From Halorubrum depositum (GTDB lineage Archaea; Halobacteriota; Halobacteria; Halobacteriales; Haloferacaceae): a stretch of DNA of 64,000 nucleotides. Below are positions 1 to 9,980 of this stretch, in pieces. Location of the stretch: positions 434,001-498,000 of the forward strand of contig NZ_VCNM01000002.1 of assembly GCF_007671725.1 (NCBI RefSeq). Direction: 5' to 3'. The number at the start of each line of letters is the position of its first letter. Positions within the stretch are counted from its first letter, which is position 1. The translations under genes were made by a program, and so were the position numbers. The notes under the pieces were generated by a model. The model worked only from the letters and a program-made list of their open reading frames with translations. It searched no databases and was not told where the DNA came from.

Positions 1-71
1 CCGACGAGGCGCTCGCGGCGGCGGAGGCCGCGATTCGAGAGGGGTCGTTCGAGACGCCGGACGAGGGATAA
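1..71 (+). CDS. 3' end of an unidentified protein-coding gene
   Basis: An open frame enters from the left edge and stops at TAA (69-71). It encodes an acidic, alanine-rich tail ending in TPDEG, which fits a haloarchaeal protein C-terminus. The alternative frames in this stretch read arginine-rich and look like shadows. Too little is present to name the protein. Confidence 0.55.
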   Translation, partial: DEALAAAEAAIREGSFETPDEG

Positions 72-237
72 GCGGACGAGTCGCCGCTGCGCGCGGCGGT
101 AGCAGGCGAGTCGCCGTCGGACGAGTCGTCTCGGAGGGACGACGACCACGGTTCGCCGCGAGAAACATTAGAATTACAACGGATAGCGGCGCCGAAACGC
201 CGGAACTGCAAAGTCCGCTCCCGACGTACCCTCCCCC

Positions 238-687
238 ATGGAACTCGACGAGACGGACCGAGCCATCCTCAGGATCCTCCAGGAGGACGCCCGGACGCCG
301 TTCTCGGAGGTCGCGCGGCAGATCGACATGTCGAGCGCGACCGTCCACGATCGGGTGGGGCGGATGGAGGAGGCCGGCGTCATCGAGGGGTACCACGCGG
401 AGGTCGACCCCAAGGCGGTCGGCTACGGCGTCAGCGCGTTCGTCGGACTCCGCGTCGAGCAGGGGCGCGAGGCGGACGCGCTCGACCGACTCCACGACAT
501 CGACGGCGTCAGCGAGATCCACCTGACGACCGGCGAGTGGGACGTGATACTGCGCGTCGTCGCCGCGGACACCGACAGCCTCCGCGAGCTGATGTTCGAG
601 GAGATCGCGGAGATGGACGGCTTCTCGCGCTCGCAGACGATGATAATCCTCGGCACCGACTTCGAGTCCGCCGGGCCGCCGATCTGA
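238..687 (+). CDS. Lrp/AsnC family transcriptional regulator
   Basis: 149 aa, the usual size of an Lrp/AsnC protein. Residues about 1-60 form the winged helix-turn-helix ([18 protein letters not shown], then [17 protein letters not shown]). Residues about 70-145 are the RAM/Lrp ligand-binding domain ([28 protein letters not shown]). Such proteins usually bind an amino acid and act as dimers or octamers on amino-acid metabolism genes. The ATG start gives the complete HTH. The gene stands alone, 80 nt before the DUF63 gene on the same strand. The target is not evident from this sequence. Confidence 0.93.
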   Translation: MELDETDRAILRILQEDARTPFSEVARQIDMSSATVHDRVGRMEEAGVIEGYHAEVDPKAVGYGVSAFVGLRVEQGREADALDRLHDIDGVSEIHLTTGEWDVILRVVAADTDSLRELMFEEIAEMDGFSRSQTMIILGTDFESAGPPI

Positions 688-766
688 ACGGGGTCCCGCG
701 TCGCGGACGACGACGGGGCGAGTCGGGACCGGAACGCTCAACTCGGGAACACCCCGAACGGGAACC

Positions 767-1921
767 ATGAGCACACGGGTCGCCGGACGGATCGAGGGGT
801 CGCCGGAGCGGGCGTGGGCGGCGGTCGTCGGCGGGGTCGCGCTCCTGCTCGCCGTCGGATCGGTCGTCTTCCCGCGAGCCGTCTACGACCGGTTCGTCTG
901 GCGGTACTTCTGGGGGCCGGTCGTCGCCGACGGACAGGGCGCGCAGTGCGCCGTCCGGGACGCCGGCGGCACGGAGCTGCTCGGGAGCTCGTCGGCGTGT
1001 CAGGCCGCCGTCGGCGCGGGCGAGGTCGTCGCGTTCCCGGGGTACACCACCGTCTCGACCGTGAGCTACGTCGTCGTCCTGCTGGGGATGCTGATCGGCG
1101 TCGTCTTCCTGCTCCGCCGGCTGGAGATCGGCGACGAGCTGCGGTTCTTCTACGCGCTGTTCCCGTTCATGCTGCTCGGCGGCGCGCTCCGCACCGTCGA
1201 GGACTCGGGCGTCGCCGCCGTCCGCGCCGGCACAGAGCCGCTGATCCCCTTCCCGGCGAGCGCGCTGCTCATCAGCCCGTTCATCTACTTCACCGCGTTC
1301 GGCGTCACCCTCGCTTGCGTGATCGCGGCGTACTCGCTGGCGGACCGCGGGGTCGCGGACGACTACGCCCGGCCGCTGTTCGCGATGGGGACGCTCGCGC
1401 TCGCGGCCTCGCTCGCGTACCTCTCCTACCTCGCCGCCGCGACCGACTACGTCGAGTTCTACCCGCAGGTGCTCGCGCTCACGCTGGTCATCGCGACCGT
1501 CGCGACCGCGGTCACCTGGAAGCTCGCGACCGCGTACGAGCCGACGATCCGACAGGGGACGGGGGTCGCGGGGATCGTCATCATCTGGGGCCACGCGATC
1601 GACGGCGTCGCCAACGTGATCGGGCTCAATTGGATGCCGGCGCTGACGGGGACGGCGAACCTCGTGCCCAAGCACGTCGTCAACGCGCTGATCGTCGACT
1701 GGACCGCGCGGCTCCTCCCCGACTCGATCCTCGCCGTCACCGGCGACGCGTGGCCGTTCCTCCTCGTCAAGCTCGCGGCCGCGACGTTCGTCGTCTGGGT
1801 GTTCAACGGCGAGATGTTCGAGGAATCGCCGCGTTACACGCTGATGCTGCTCATCACCGTGCTGGCCGTCGGGCTCGGACCCGGGACGCGGGACATGCTG
1901 CGCGCGACGTTCGGTATTTAA
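767..1921 (+). CDS. DUF63 family multi-pass membrane protein
   Basis: 384 aa with about eight to nine hydrophobic segments, typical of the archaeal DUF63 integral membrane family. Recognisable family stretches are the N-terminal [26 protein letters not shown] in the middle and [18 protein letters not shown] near the C-terminus, with conserved Trp, His and Asp in membrane segments. The function of the family is not established. The ATG start places a first transmembrane helix at residues about 20-40. Downstream, the mutase gene has its own promoter region. Confidence 0.85.
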   Translation: MSTRVAGRIEGSPERAWAAVVGGVALLLAVGSVVFPRAVYDRFVWRYFWGPVVADGQGAQCAVRDAGGTELLGSSSACQAAVGAGEVVAFPGYTTVSTVSYVVVLLGMLIGVVFLLRRLEIGDELRFFYALFPFMLLGGALRTVEDSGVAAVRAGTEPLIPFPASALLISPFIYFTAFGVTLACVIAAYSLADRGVADDYARPLFAMGTLALAASLAYLSYLAAATDYVEFYPQVLALTLVIATVATAVTWKLATAYEPTIRQGTGVAGIVIIWGHAIDGVANVIGLNWMPALTGTANLVPKHVVNALIVDWTARLLPDSILAVTGDAWPFLLVKLAAATFVVWVFNGEMFEESPRYTLMLLITVLAVGLGPGTRDMLRATFGI

Positions 1922-2034
1922 CTGGCGGCGGCGGACCCGCGGGATCTCTCCGATCCCGCGTCGTCGACGCCGACCTGTCGGAGGTACGCCACTCCCGAAA
2001 AGGGTTAAGTCGCGTTCGGACGACGGGATCAGTA

Positions 2035-3711
2035 ATGTACGATCCCGAGGAACTGGCCGAGATCAGGGAGGCCAAGGAGTCGTGGGAGGAGGGGACTTAC
2101 GGCGAGACGGTCGACCGGTTCGGCGAGCGCAAGGAGACGTTCACCACGGACACGGGCGGCCAAGAGGTCGATCCGCTGTACACTCCCGCCGACGTACCGG
2201 ACCACGACTACCGCGAGGACGTGGGGAACCCGGGCGAGGAGCCGTACACGCGCGGCGTCTACTCGACGATGCACCGCGGGCGCCTCTGGACGATGCGCCA
2301 GTACGCGGGGATGGGCACCGCCGCGGAGACGAACGAGCGGTTCAACTACCTCATCGACGAGGGCTCCTCCGGGCTCTCGATGGCGTTCGACCTCCCGACG
2401 CAGATGGGGTACGACTCCGACGCCGCGATGGCCGAGGGCGAGGTCGGGCGCTCGGGCGTCGCCATCGACACCCTCGACGACTTCGAGACCGTCTTCGACG
2501 GGATCCCGTTAGACGAGGTGTCGACGTCGATGACGATCAACGCCCCCGCGGCCGTCCTCCTCGCGATGTACGTCGCGATGGGCGACGAGCAGGGCGTCCC
2601 GCGCGAGGAGCTCCGCGGCACGATCCAGAACGACATCATGAAGGAGTACATCGCGCGGAACCTCTACATCTACCCGCCGAAGCAGTCGATGCGGCTGATC
2701 ACGGACGTCTTCGAGTTCTGCGCCGCCGAGGTCCCCAGCTTCAACACGATCTCCATCTCGGGATACCACATTCGGGAAGCGGGGTCGACCGCGGCCCAGG
2801 AGGTCGCGTTCACCCTCGGCGACGGGATCGAGTACGTGCAGGCCGCGATCGACGCCGGGCTCGACGTCGACGAGTTCGCGCCGCAGCTCTCCTTCTTCTT
2901 CAACGCCCACAACAACGTGTTCGAGGAGGCCGCGAAGTTCCGCGCCGCCCGGCGGATGTGGGCGCAGATCATGGAGGAGCGGTTCGGCGCCGAGAACCCC
3001 AAGTCGAAACAGCTCAAGTTCCACACCCAGACCGGCGGCTCCACCCTCACCGCCCAGCAGATCGAGAACAACGTCGTCCGCGTCGCGTACCAGGCGCTCG
3101 CGGCCGTGCTGGGGGGCACCCAGAGCCTCCACACCAACGGGAAAGACGAGGCGCTCGCGCTCCCCACCGAGAAGTCGGTCCGGACCGCGCTTCGGACCCA
3201 GCAGATCCTCGCGCACGAGTCGGGCGCGGCCGACACGATCGACCCGCTCGCCGGGTCCTACTACGTGGAGAGCCTCACCGACGGGATCGAGGAGGAGGCG
3301 TTCGAGATACTGGAGGAGGTCGACCGCCGCGGCGGCATGCTGGAGGCGGTCGAGAGCCAGTGGGTCCAGCGGCAGATCCAGGACGTCGCCTTCGAGCGCC
3401 AGCGGGAGGTCGAGGATGGCGAGCGGATCATCGTCGGCGTCAACGAGTACGAGGTCGACGAGGAGCCGGAGATGGACCTCGAGGAGGTCGACCCCGAGCA
3501 GGAGCAGAACCAGCGCGATCGCCTGCAAGCGGTGAAGGCCGACCGCGACGGCGACGCGGTCGAGGACGCGCTCGCGGCGCTTCGCGAGGCCGCACAGGGG
3601 TCCGAGAACGTGATGCCCCACGTCGTCGACGCCGTGAAGGCGTACGCGACGGTCCAGGAGATATCGGACGTGTTCCGCGACGAGTTCGGCGAGTACAAGC
3701 CGGGGCGGTAG
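2035..3711 (+). CDS. mcmA1: Methylmalonyl-CoA mutase large subunit (catalytic TIM-barrel half)
   Basis: 558 aa. Carries the substrate-binding TIM-barrel signatures of methylmalonyl-CoA mutase: [71 protein letters not shown] and [13 protein letters not shown]. It lacks the C-terminal cobalamin-binding domain of full-length mutases (about 700 aa), so it needs a separate small B12-binding subunit, as is normal in archaea; none is in the window. The enzyme interconverts (R)-methylmalonyl-CoA and succinyl-CoA. ATG 2035 is chosen because it begins the homologous N-terminus; the same frame is open much further upstream but is arginine-rich there. The epimerase at 5187 acts just before it in propionyl-CoA use. 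Confidence 0.96.
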   Translation: MYDPEELAEIREAKESWEEGTYGETVDRFGERKETFTTDTGGQEVDPLYTPADVPDHDYREDVGNPGEEPYTRGVYSTMHRGRLWTMRQYAGMGTAAETNERFNYLIDEGSSGLSMAFDLPTQMGYDSDAAMAEGEVGRSGVAIDTLDDFETVFDGIPLDEVSTSMTINAPAAVLLAMYVAMGDEQGVPREELRGTIQNDIMKEYIARNLYIYPPKQSMRLITDVFEFCAAEVPSFNTISISGYHIREAGSTAAQEVAFTLGDGIEYVQAAIDAGLDVDEFAPQLSFFFNAHNNVFEEAAKFRAARRMWAQIMEERFGAENPKSKQLKFHTQTGGSTLTAQQIENNVVRVAYQALAAVLGGTQSLHTNGKDEALALPTEKSVRTALRTQQILAHESGAADTIDPLAGSYYVESLTDGIEEEAFEILEEVDRRGGMLEAVESQWVQRQIQDVAFERQREVEDGERIIVGVNEYEVDEEPEMDLEEVDPEQEQNQRDRLQAVKADRDGDAVEDALAALREAAQGSENVMPHVVDAVKAYATVQEISDVFRDEFGEYKPGR

Positions 3712-3715
3712 GGGG

Positions 3716-3767
3716 CGGGACTACCGCAGCCGCACGGGGAGAGCGCGGGACTACCGCAACCGCACGG
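3716..3767. repeat. Short direct duplication of the 3' end of the YbjQ gene
   Basis: The 22-nt block beginning CGGGACTACCGCA occurs at 3716-3737 and again at 3746-3767 with one mismatch and a 30-nt offset. The right copy contains the stop codon and last codons of the minus-strand YbjQ gene. The left copy lies in the short space before the mutase stop codon. Confidence 0.7.
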
Positions 3768-4065
3768 CGGTCCCGTACGCGAGGATCTCCGCGCCGCTGT
3801 CGGCGATCGACGAGGTCGTGTATCGGACGTTGATCACGCCGTCGGCACCGAGCGCCTCCGCCTCCTCGATCATGCGGTCTTGCGCCTGGTCGCGGGCGTC
3901 GGTCATCAGCTCGGTGTACCCCTTCAGCTCGCCGCCCGCGAGGTTGCGGAGGCCCTGCGTGATGTCGCGGCCGACGTTGCGGGCGCGGACCGTGTTCCCG
4001 CGGACGAGCCCGAGCGTCTCGGTCACTTCCTTGCCGGCGATCGATTCGGTGTTGGAGAGCTCCAT
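3751..4065 (-). CDS. YbjQ/UPF0145 family protein
   Basis: 104 aa, the standard length for this family. Shows the family pattern VRGNTVRARNVGRDITQGLRN, then GGELKGYTELMTDAR and GADGVINVRYTTSS. YbjQ proteins form a pentameric beta fold sometimes called a heavy-metal-binding domain; no enzyme activity is established. It is convergent with the mutase gene (39 nt apart). Its 3' end has been partly duplicated in that gap. Confidence 0.9.
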   Translation of the reverse strand: MELSNTESIAGKEVTETLGLVRGNTVRARNVGRDITQGLRNLAGGELKGYTELMTDARDQAQDRMIEEAEALGADGVINVRYTTSSIADSGAEILAYGTAVRLR

Positions 4066-4144
4066 ACGAGGTCGATTCGTCGACCACCGAGATAATATCG
4101 GCGCCGGTCGCCGCGACCGCGCCCGCTACCTCGCCGCCGCCTGC

Positions 4145-4993
4145 TCAGTCCGCCCCGCGGACCACGTGCTCGTACTTCAGCGCGGCGACGAAGATCGCGC
4201 CGCCGACGGCGTTGCCCACGGTCGCGAGCGCGAGGAAGGCGAGGTAGTCGGTGATCGAGATCGCGGGCGAGACGAACAGCCCGAACAGGACCTCGACGTT
4301 GCCCGCGATCGAGTGCGGCAGGTGGAGCATCCCGATGGTCCCGGTCACGATCAGCACCATGAGCAGGCGTCCGGTCGTCTCCTGGGCCGCCGTGATGAGC
4401 CACGCCAGCAGCCCCATCAGCCACCCGGCGAACACCCCGCCGACGAACAGCCACTGGAGGTCGTGACTGACGAGCTTGAGCGCGACGGTCTCGAACGCGG
4501 CCGCCTCGACGACGCCGAGTCCGGGGGTCAAGAGGACGGCGAGCAGGGTGAAACAGAGCCCGCCGAGGAGGTTCCCGGCGTACACCAGTCCCCAGAGGCG
4601 ACCGAGCTGGCCGAGCGAGGCCTGTCGGTCCAGCACGGGGATCACGGCGAGCATCGTGTGCTCGGTGAACAGCTCCGAGCGGCCGAGAATGACGAAGATG
4701 AAGCCGACCGAGTAGACGCTCGCGAGCAGCAGCTCGGTCCGGAGGTCCCCGTAGCCGCCCGGCGAGAGCGTCAACACCACGGCCATCAGCAAGGGGCCGA
4801 AGCCGATGTCGAGCCCCGCGGAGAGCCCGGAGAGGAACAGCCCGGACCGCTCGCGGTTCATCTCGTGGAGCGCGCTGTCGAGGATGGAGTCGAGGATCGA
4901 CCGCGACGTCTTCTGATCCTGCGGCGACTCCGTCTCCTGTGCCGAGTCGGCGTCCAGCCGCTGCGCCGTCGCCGCGTCGTTCTGATCGCTCAC
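4145..4993 (-). CDS. Formate/nitrite transporter (FNT) family membrane channel
   Basis: 282 aa with six transmembrane helices after an acidic cytoplasmic N-terminus of about 45 residues. FNT signatures include SGLSAGLDIGFGPLLMAV, ILGRSELFTEHTM (second-helix loop), VYAGNLLGG and PHSIAGNVEV (fifth-helix break with the conserved HSIAGNVE motif). The family moves formate, nitrite or related small monovalent anions as pentamers. This member resembles the YfdC-like branch, whose substrate is unclear. The start is GTG at 4993, because upstream codons in the same frame lack acidic bias. It is transcribed toward the YbjQ gene. Confidence 0.88.
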   Translation of the reverse strand: MSDQNDAATAQRLDADSAQETESPQDQKTSRSILDSILDSALHEMNRERSGLFLSGLSAGLDIGFGPLLMAVVLTLSPGGYGDLRTELLLASVYSVGFIFVILGRSELFTEHTMLAVIPVLDRQASLGQLGRLWGLVYAGNLLGGLCFTLLAVLLTPGLGVVEAAAFETVALKLVSHDLQWLFVGGVFAGWLMGLLAWLITAAQETTGRLLMVLIVTGTIGMLHLPHSIAGNVEVLFGLFVSPAISITDYLAFLALATVGNAVGGAIFVAALKYEHVVRGAD

Positions 4994-5186
4994 GGGAGTT
5001 CTTGGCCTCGCCTTGTGGCTCGGGGTACCCAACCTTTTCCATCGGCGAACCCGCTCCCGATCCGACGCGTCGAACTCGCGACGGTGGTGCCTTCCCGCGC
5101 CGCAGCACCTCTCTGCACCGCCGCTCCTCTCCGCACCGCCGCGCCGTGCGGATCGGTTTATAATCCCCGCGCCGCGACACTCCCGC

Positions 5187-5573
5187 ATGCGCTTCGACCA
5201 CGTCGGCGTCGCCGCCCGCGACGCCGCCGACCTCGCCGACCTGTTCGACGGCCTCCTCGACGCGCCGGTCGCGCACGAGGAGACGTTCGACGGCATGCGC
5301 GTCGTCTTCCTCGCGCTCGACGACGGCGGCTACTTCGAGCTGTTAGAGCCCGCTGACGGCGGCGCGATCGCCGACTACCTCGACCGGGAGGGACCGGGGA
5401 TCCACCACGTCGCGCTCGCGACCGACGACGCCGAGGAAGCGCTCGGTCGCGCCCGCGACCTCGGCGTCGACCTCGTCGACGAGGAGCCGCGCCCCGGCGC
5501 GTGGGGCCACGAGGTCGCGTTCCTCCACCCGCGGTCGACGGGCGGGGTGCTCGTGGAGTTCGTCGAGCACTGA
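5187..5573 (+). CDS. mce: Methylmalonyl-CoA epimerase (VOC family)
   Basis: 128 aa, the usual length for methylmalonyl-CoA epimerase. One vicinal-oxygen-chelate unit made of two beta-alpha-beta-beta-beta modules: FDHVGVAARD with the first metal His, then GPGIHHVALATDD with the second metal His, then VAFLHPRSTGGVLVEFVEH with the Glu and the typical HPKS/TxGVLxEF ending. It would convert (S)- to (R)-methylmalonyl-CoA for the mutase encoded at 2035. ATG 5187 is 24 nt after a TTTATAA box (about 5156-5162), which fits a leaderless transcript. Confidence 0.92.
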   Translation: MRFDHVGVAARDAADLADLFDGLLDAPVAHEETFDGMRVVFLALDDGGYFELLEPADGGAIADYLDREGPGIHHVALATDDAEEALGRARDLGVDLVDEEPRPGAWGHEVAFLHPRSTGGVLVEFVEH

Positions 5574-5609
5574 GCCCGGAGGGCCCGCGGGGGCGAAATC
5601 GGTCCCGGT

Positions 5610-7736
5610 TCAGTCGCCGCCCTCGATCGCCGGGTCGTGCGTCTCGTACCAGTCGAGGATCTTCTCTAACCGGTGGATCGCCCGGTCCGGGTCGCCGATG
5701 TTGTGGTGCTCGTCCGGGTAGACGACGAGCTCCGCGTCGATCCCCTGCTTCCGGGCCGCGACGTACAGCTGCTCGGACTGGGAGGGCGGACACCGCCAGT
5801 CCTCGCCGCCGGCCATCACGAGCAGGGGCGTCTCGATGTTCCCGGCGTCGAGGATCGCGGTCGCCGCGTCGTACGCCTCCGGGTCCTCCCACGGGAGGCC
5901 GTACTCCGCCTCGAACCACGTGTGCGTGTCGTCGGTGCCGAACGCCGAACGGAGGTCGTAGATGCCGTGTTCCGGCGCCGCCGCCGCGAACAGCTCCGGC
6001 TTCCGCGTGACGAGGAACCCCTGCGCGATCCCCCCGTACGAGAAGCCGTGACCGAACACGCGGTCGGGGTCGACCCAGCCGCGCTCGGCGAGCGACGCGA
6101 CGCCCGCCGCGATGTCGTCGACCTCGGCGGTCCCCCACGCGCCCGTCAGTTCGGCGGTGAACGCCCGGCCGCGGGAGGTGCCGCCGCGGTAGTTCGGCCG
6201 GAAAACGAGGTATCCGCGACTCGTCAGCGCGGCGTGCGCGAAGCTGAACACGGGCTCGTCGTACGACATCGGGCCGCCGTGGATCGCGACCACGAGCGGG
6301 TGGTCCCCCTCGGCCGGGTCGGTGTCGGAGCCGTGGTAGACGACGCCGTCGAGCGTCCAGCCGTCGCACTCCCACTCGATGCGCGTCGCCTCGGGCATCG
6401 CGAACTCGTCGATGAGGGAGTCGTTGACCGCGGTGAGCCGTCGGAACGAGCCCGGTTCCGTCTCCGAATCGAGGTCGTCGACGTCGACCGAGTAGAGGTC
6501 GGTCCCCGCGGTCGGGCCCGAGAGGACCGCCACCGCCGTCGACCCGTCGGCCGAGACGTCGAAGCCGGCGAGGGCGCGGTCGCGTCCCTGCGCCGCGAAG
6601 ACCCGTTCGACGGAGCCGTCGGTCTCCACGCGGGCCAGCCGCGTGTGGCTCTCGTCGGCGATCGGGACGTAGATCGCGCTGTCGACCCAGACCGGCTCTC
6701 CGCCGCGGGCGACCGTCCGATCGAGGTCGGCGGTGAGGGAGGTGACGATCTCAGAACCTCCCTCGCCGTCGACGAGATACACCTCGGCCGGCGCGGGCGG
6801 GTCGGCGGGGTCGCCCGCGACGGTCGCCAGCTCGTCGCTTCCCGGGCGCCACGTCGGGGTCCCGTGGCTCAGGTCGCCGCCGGTGAGCCGCTCGGCGTCG
6901 CCGCCCTCGGGCGACACCGCGTACGCGTCGCGGACGGTTGTGTCGTCCGGGCGGTCCAGCCGACAAGAGGTGAACGCGATCCGACCCGTCTCGCCCCAGT
7001 GCGGGTCCATTCCAGTCACGTCTTGGAAGGCGCCCCCGCCGTACGCGTCGTCGAGGCGGCGGGGATCGCTCTCGGGGTCGTCGAGGTCGACGACGAACAG
7101 GTACGGCGTCACGTCGTCGGTCCAGCCGACGCCGTTCACCTTGTGCTGGAGCCGGGTCGTCTCGATCGGTCCCCCCTCCTCGCGGACCTGATCGAGGTAG
7201 TCGGCCTCCTCGTCGGTCGGGTCGCGCGACTCGATCACCAGCCGGTCGCCCGCGGGCGACCAGTCGAAGTCGGCGACGCCCTCGTCGCGCTCGGTGACCT
7301 GCCGGGCGTCGCCGCCGAGAGCGAGGTCGAACAGCCACACCTGCGGCTTGGGCTCGTCGTCGCCGGCGGACGCATCTCCGTCCTCGCCGTCCCCGTCGGT
7401 CTCGTCATCCGCTTCTCCGTCCGGTTCTTCCTCAGCAGCCTCCTCCTCCCGGTCCCGCCATCCGACCCGCCGCTCGGCGTCGCGGTCGCGGGCGGCCACG
7501 AACGCGAGGCGGTCGCCCTCGGGGCCCCACGCCGGCGCGGAGGCGCCGGACGCGCTCGTCAGGCGGTGCGGCTCGCGGGAGCCGTCGGTCGGGACGACGA
7601 ACAGCGAAGTCATGGCCTCGTCCTCGCGCTGGTCGTACTCGGTGGCGGTGAAGGCGACGCGGTCGCCGGAGGGAGAGGCGGTGACCTCGCCGATCTGCGT
7701 CAGGTCGTAGTAGGCGTCGAGCGGGAGTGCAGACAT
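5610..7736 (-). CDS. S9 family prolyl oligopeptidase-type serine peptidase
   Basis: 708 aa. Residues about 1-450 form a beta-propeller typical of S9C/acylaminoacyl peptidases, with an acidic Asp/Glu-rich insertion near residues 95-130. The C-terminal alpha/beta-hydrolase domain shows VVAIHGGPMSYDEP (oxyanion-hole region), GHGFSYGGIAQGF (nucleophile in GxSxGG), the acid in ETPLLVMAGGEDWRCP and the His in VVYPDEHHNIG. No signal peptide, so probably cytoplasmic. The start MSALPLDAYYDLTQIGEV at 7736 is the usual N-terminus of haloarchaeal S9 peptidases. The upstream extension is basic and rejected. Divergent from the cyclase gene. Confidence 0.94.
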   Translation of the reverse strand: MSALPLDAYYDLTQIGEVTASPSGDRVAFTATEYDQREDEAMTSLFVVPTDGSREPHRLTSASGASAPAWGPEGDRLAFVAARDRDAERRVGWRDREEEAAEEEPDGEADDETDGDGEDGDASAGDDEPKPQVWLFDLALGGDARQVTERDEGVADFDWSPAGDRLVIESRDPTDEEADYLDQVREEGGPIETTRLQHKVNGVGWTDDVTPYLFVVDLDDPESDPRRLDDAYGGGAFQDVTGMDPHWGETGRIAFTSCRLDRPDDTTVRDAYAVSPEGGDAERLTGGDLSHGTPTWRPGSDELATVAGDPADPPAPAEVYLVDGEGGSEIVTSLTADLDRTVARGGEPVWVDSAIYVPIADESHTRLARVETDGSVERVFAAQGRDRALAGFDVSADGSTAVAVLSGPTAGTDLYSVDVDDLDSETEPGSFRRLTAVNDSLIDEFAMPEATRIEWECDGWTLDGVVYHGSDTDPAEGDHPLVVAIHGGPMSYDEPVFSFAHAALTSRGYLVFRPNYRGGTSRGRAFTAELTGAWGTAEVDDIAAGVASLAERGWVDPDRVFGHGFSYGGIAQGFLVTRKPELFAAAAPEHGIYDLRSAFGTDDTHTWFEAEYGLPWEDPEAYDAATAILDAGNIETPLLVMAGGEDWRCPPSQSEQLYVAARKQGIDAELVVYPDEHHNIGDPDRAIHRLEKILDWYETHDPAIEGGD

Positions 7737-7855
7737 GGACGCACCGAACGGCGGCCGGAGGAAATACGTTCGGGCCGCGGAAGTCGGACGGACCGCGACG
7801 GTCGTCGGAGCCGCTCGCCCGCCGTTTTTAAGCGGTGGCGCTCTCATCATCGCCC

Positions 7856-8563
7856 GTGTTCCGCGACCTCTCCCGCCCGATCGAGACGGGGATGCCGGTC
7901 TACCCCGGCGACCCCGCGGTGACGCTCGCGCCCGACGCGACCCACGAGGCCGACGGCTACGCGACGAGCGAGCTCCGGACCGGCACCCACGTCGGGACCC
8001 ACGTCGACGCGCCGCGCCACACGCTCTCGGCGGGGGCGACGGTCGACGAGGTCGACCCCGGCCGGTTCGCGTTCGACGCCCGCCTCGTCGACCTCCGACC
8101 GCTGGAGCCGCGGGAGGCGATCACGGCGGAGGCGCTGTCGGAGGCGCTCGGAGGCGAAACCGACGCGGTCGAGGAGGAGATCGACGCGGTCGACGCCGAG
8201 GTCGATCTCCTCGTCTGCCGCACCGGCTGGGCCGCACACTGGGGGACCGAACGGTACCGCGACCACCCGTACCTGACCGAGGCGGCCGCGGCGCGGTGCA
8301 GCGACCGGGGCGTCGGCGTCGGACTCGACGCGTTCGGGCCGGACCCGACGCCGACCGCGGCGGAGACCGACGTCGCGGCCGCGAGCGACGAACCCGACGG
8401 CACCCCCGCGCACGATGTCCTGTTAAAAGACGACCTCCCGATCGTCGAGAACCTGTGCGGGCTCGACGGGCTACCGGCGCGGTTCCGGCTGTACGCGTTT
8501 CCGCTCCGCCTGCGGGACGGAGACGGATCACCGGTTCGGGCCGTCGCGGAGTGGGAGGCGTGA
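7856..8563 (+). CDS. Cyclase family protein (kynurenine formamidase-like metal hydrolase)
   Basis: 235 aa from the GTG at 7856 (a GTG at 7835 would add seven residues). Family motifs: DLSRPIETGMPVYPGDP at the N-terminus, then GTHVGTHVDAPRH, the HxGTHxDxPxH metal-binding signature. LLVCRTGWAAHWG and GVDAFG-type motifs follow, with the acidic ligand in NLCGLDGLP near the end. Members hydrolyse N-formylkynurenine or related amides; the substrate here is not known. GTG 7856 lies about 28 nt after a GTTTTTAAG box (7824-7832), suiting a leaderless start better than 7835. Confidence 0.87.
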   Translation: MFRDLSRPIETGMPVYPGDPAVTLAPDATHEADGYATSELRTGTHVGTHVDAPRHTLSAGATVDEVDPGRFAFDARLVDLRPLEPREAITAEALSEALGGETDAVEEEIDAVDAEVDLLVCRTGWAAHWGTERYRDHPYLTEAAAARCSDRGVGVGLDAFGPDPTPTAAETDVAAASDEPDGTPAHDVLLKDDLPIVENLCGLDGLPARFRLYAFPLRLRDGDGSPVRAVAEWEA

Positions 8564-8675
8564 CCGATCGGCGGCCGCGGAGTGGGAGAGGTGACGAGCC
8601 GGCGATCGCCGGCCGGGGGACAGACCAAACCCGTTTTAAGCGTCGGCGACGAACCGCGACTCAAGGTCGATATCC

Positions 8676-8957
8676 ATGGAGATGCCACGTCGTTTCAACA
8701 CGTACTGTCCGCACTGTGACTCCCACCAGGAGCACGAGGTGGAGAAGGTTCGATCGGGTCGGGCGACCGGAATGAAGCGGGACGCGCGCCAGCGACGCCG
8801 CGCGCTCGCGACGATCGGCAACGCCGGCGGGTACTCGAAGGTGCCCGGTGGCGACAAGCCGACCAAGAAGACCCACCTGAAGTACCGCTGCGGCGACTGC
8901 GGCAAGGCCCACATGCGCGAGGGATGGCGCGCCGGCCGGCTCACGTTCCAGGAGTAA
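8676..8957 (+). CDS. rpl44e: 50S ribosomal protein L44e
   Basis: 93 aa, matching archaeal/eukaryotic L44e (eL42). [17 protein letters not shown] carries the first zinc CxxC and [14 protein letters not shown] the second. The [20 protein letters not shown] segment is characteristic. It sits near the ribosomal E site. First gene of a tight translation cluster, only 2 nt before rps27e. A CGTTTTAAG promoter element lies at about 8631-8639. Confidence 0.98.
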   Translation: MEMPRRFNTYCPHCDSHQEHEVEKVRSGRATGMKRDARQRRRALATIGNAGGYSKVPGGDKPTKKTHLKYRCGDCGKAHMREGWRAGRLTFQE

Positions 8958-8959
8958 GC

Positions 8960-9133
8960 ATGGCGGGAAGCTTCCACCGCGTCGCCTGCGGCGACTGCGA
9001 GAACGAACAGGTCGTCTTCGGCAAGGCCTCCTCCGTGGTGTCGTGCGCGGTCTGCGGCACGACGCTCGCGACCCCGACCGGCGGGGAGGCCGAGCTCCAC
9101 GGCGAGATCGTCGAAACCGTTGAGGCGCGGTAA
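8960..9133 (+). CDS. rps27e: 30S ribosomal protein S27e
   Basis: 57 aa, the normal archaeal size. A C4 zinc ribbon is formed by VACGDCENEQVVFGKASS and VSCAVCGTTLATPTGG. The start ATG 8960 follows the L44e stop after 2 nt, indicating translational coupling. The longer frame beginning at 8924 is not used because it overlaps L44e. Confidence 0.98.
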   Translation: MAGSFHRVACGDCENEQVVFGKASSVVSCAVCGTTLATPTGGEAELHGEIVETVEAR

Positions 9134-9151
9134 CCGCCTCGCTACCTCCGT

Positions 9152-9952
9152 ATGAAGTACAGCGGCTGGCCCGAACCCGGCGAGTTGGTGGTCGGCGACG
9201 TCGACGAGATCGCCGACTTCGGCGTGTTCGTCGACCTCGACGAGTACGAGGAGAAGCGCGGCCTCTGTCACATCAGCGAGGTCGCCTCCGGCTGGATCAA
9301 GAACGTCCGCGACCACGTCCGCGAGGGACAGACGGTCGTCGCGAAGGTGCTGGAGGTCGACGAGTCCGCGAACCAGATCGACCTCTCGATCAAAGACGTC
9401 AACGAGCACCAGCGGAAGGACAAGATACAGGCCTGGAAGAACTCGCAGAAGGCCGACAACTGGATGCTCATCGCGCTGGGCGAGGACGTCGACGACGACC
9501 GCTACACGGAGGTCGCCAACGCGCTCCTCGTCGAGTACGACTCGCTGTACGACGCCTTCGAGGCGGCGGCGATAAGCGGGGACGAGGCCCTCGACGACGT
9601 CGACGTCGACGACGACGCCCGCGAGGCGATCGTCGAGGCCGCCCGCGACAACGTCTCCGTGCCGTACGTCGACGTGACCGGCTACGTCGACCTCGAGTCC
9701 GCGGCCCCCGACGGCGTCGACGACGTGAAGGCGGCGCTCGAGGCGGCCGAGGGCGACGGCGAGGTCCCCGACGGCGTCGACCTGGAGGTCGGCTACGTCG
9801 GCTCGCCCGAGTACCGCATCAAGGTCCGCGCGCCCGACTACAAGACGGCCGAGGACCAGCTGGAGGCGGCCGCGGCCCGCGCCCGCGAGGCGATCGAGGG
9901 CCGCGGCGGCGCCGGCGACTTCCACCGCGAGCGCCGCGAGGACGACGAGTAA
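9152..9952 (+). CDS. eif2a: Translation initiation factor 2 subunit alpha (aIF2-alpha)
   Basis: 266 aa, the full length of the archaeal factor. The N-terminal S1/OB domain (about 1-85) reads [32 protein letters not shown], with [17 protein letters not shown]. It is followed by a helical domain and a C-terminal alpha/beta domain ending in [18 protein letters not shown]. The alpha subunit helps aIF2 carry Met-tRNAi to the 30S subunit. Lies 18 nt after rps27e and 28 nt before nop10, the conserved archaeal order. Confidence 0.97.
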   Translation: MKYSGWPEPGELVVGDVDEIADFGVFVDLDEYEEKRGLCHISEVASGWIKNVRDHVREGQTVVAKVLEVDESANQIDLSIKDVNEHQRKDKIQAWKNSQKADNWMLIALGEDVDDDRYTEVANALLVEYDSLYDAFEAAAISGDEALDDVDVDDDAREAIVEAARDNVSVPYVDVTGYVDLESAAPDGVDDVKAALEAAEGDGEVPDGVDLEVGYVGSPEYRIKVRAPDYKTAEDQLEAAAARAREAIEGRGGAGDFHRERREDDE

Positions 9953-9980
9953 CCCGTTCGGCCGCTTTCCTTTTCCACCC

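Noticed and set aside
814..2034. Upstream extension of the mutase reading frame
   Set aside because: The extension overlaps the DUF63 gene in another frame and is arginine-rich. Homology begins at ATG 2035.
5673..7922. 749-aa plus-strand open frame
   Set aside because: Antisense to the S9 peptidase, whose catalytic triad and propeller are clear.
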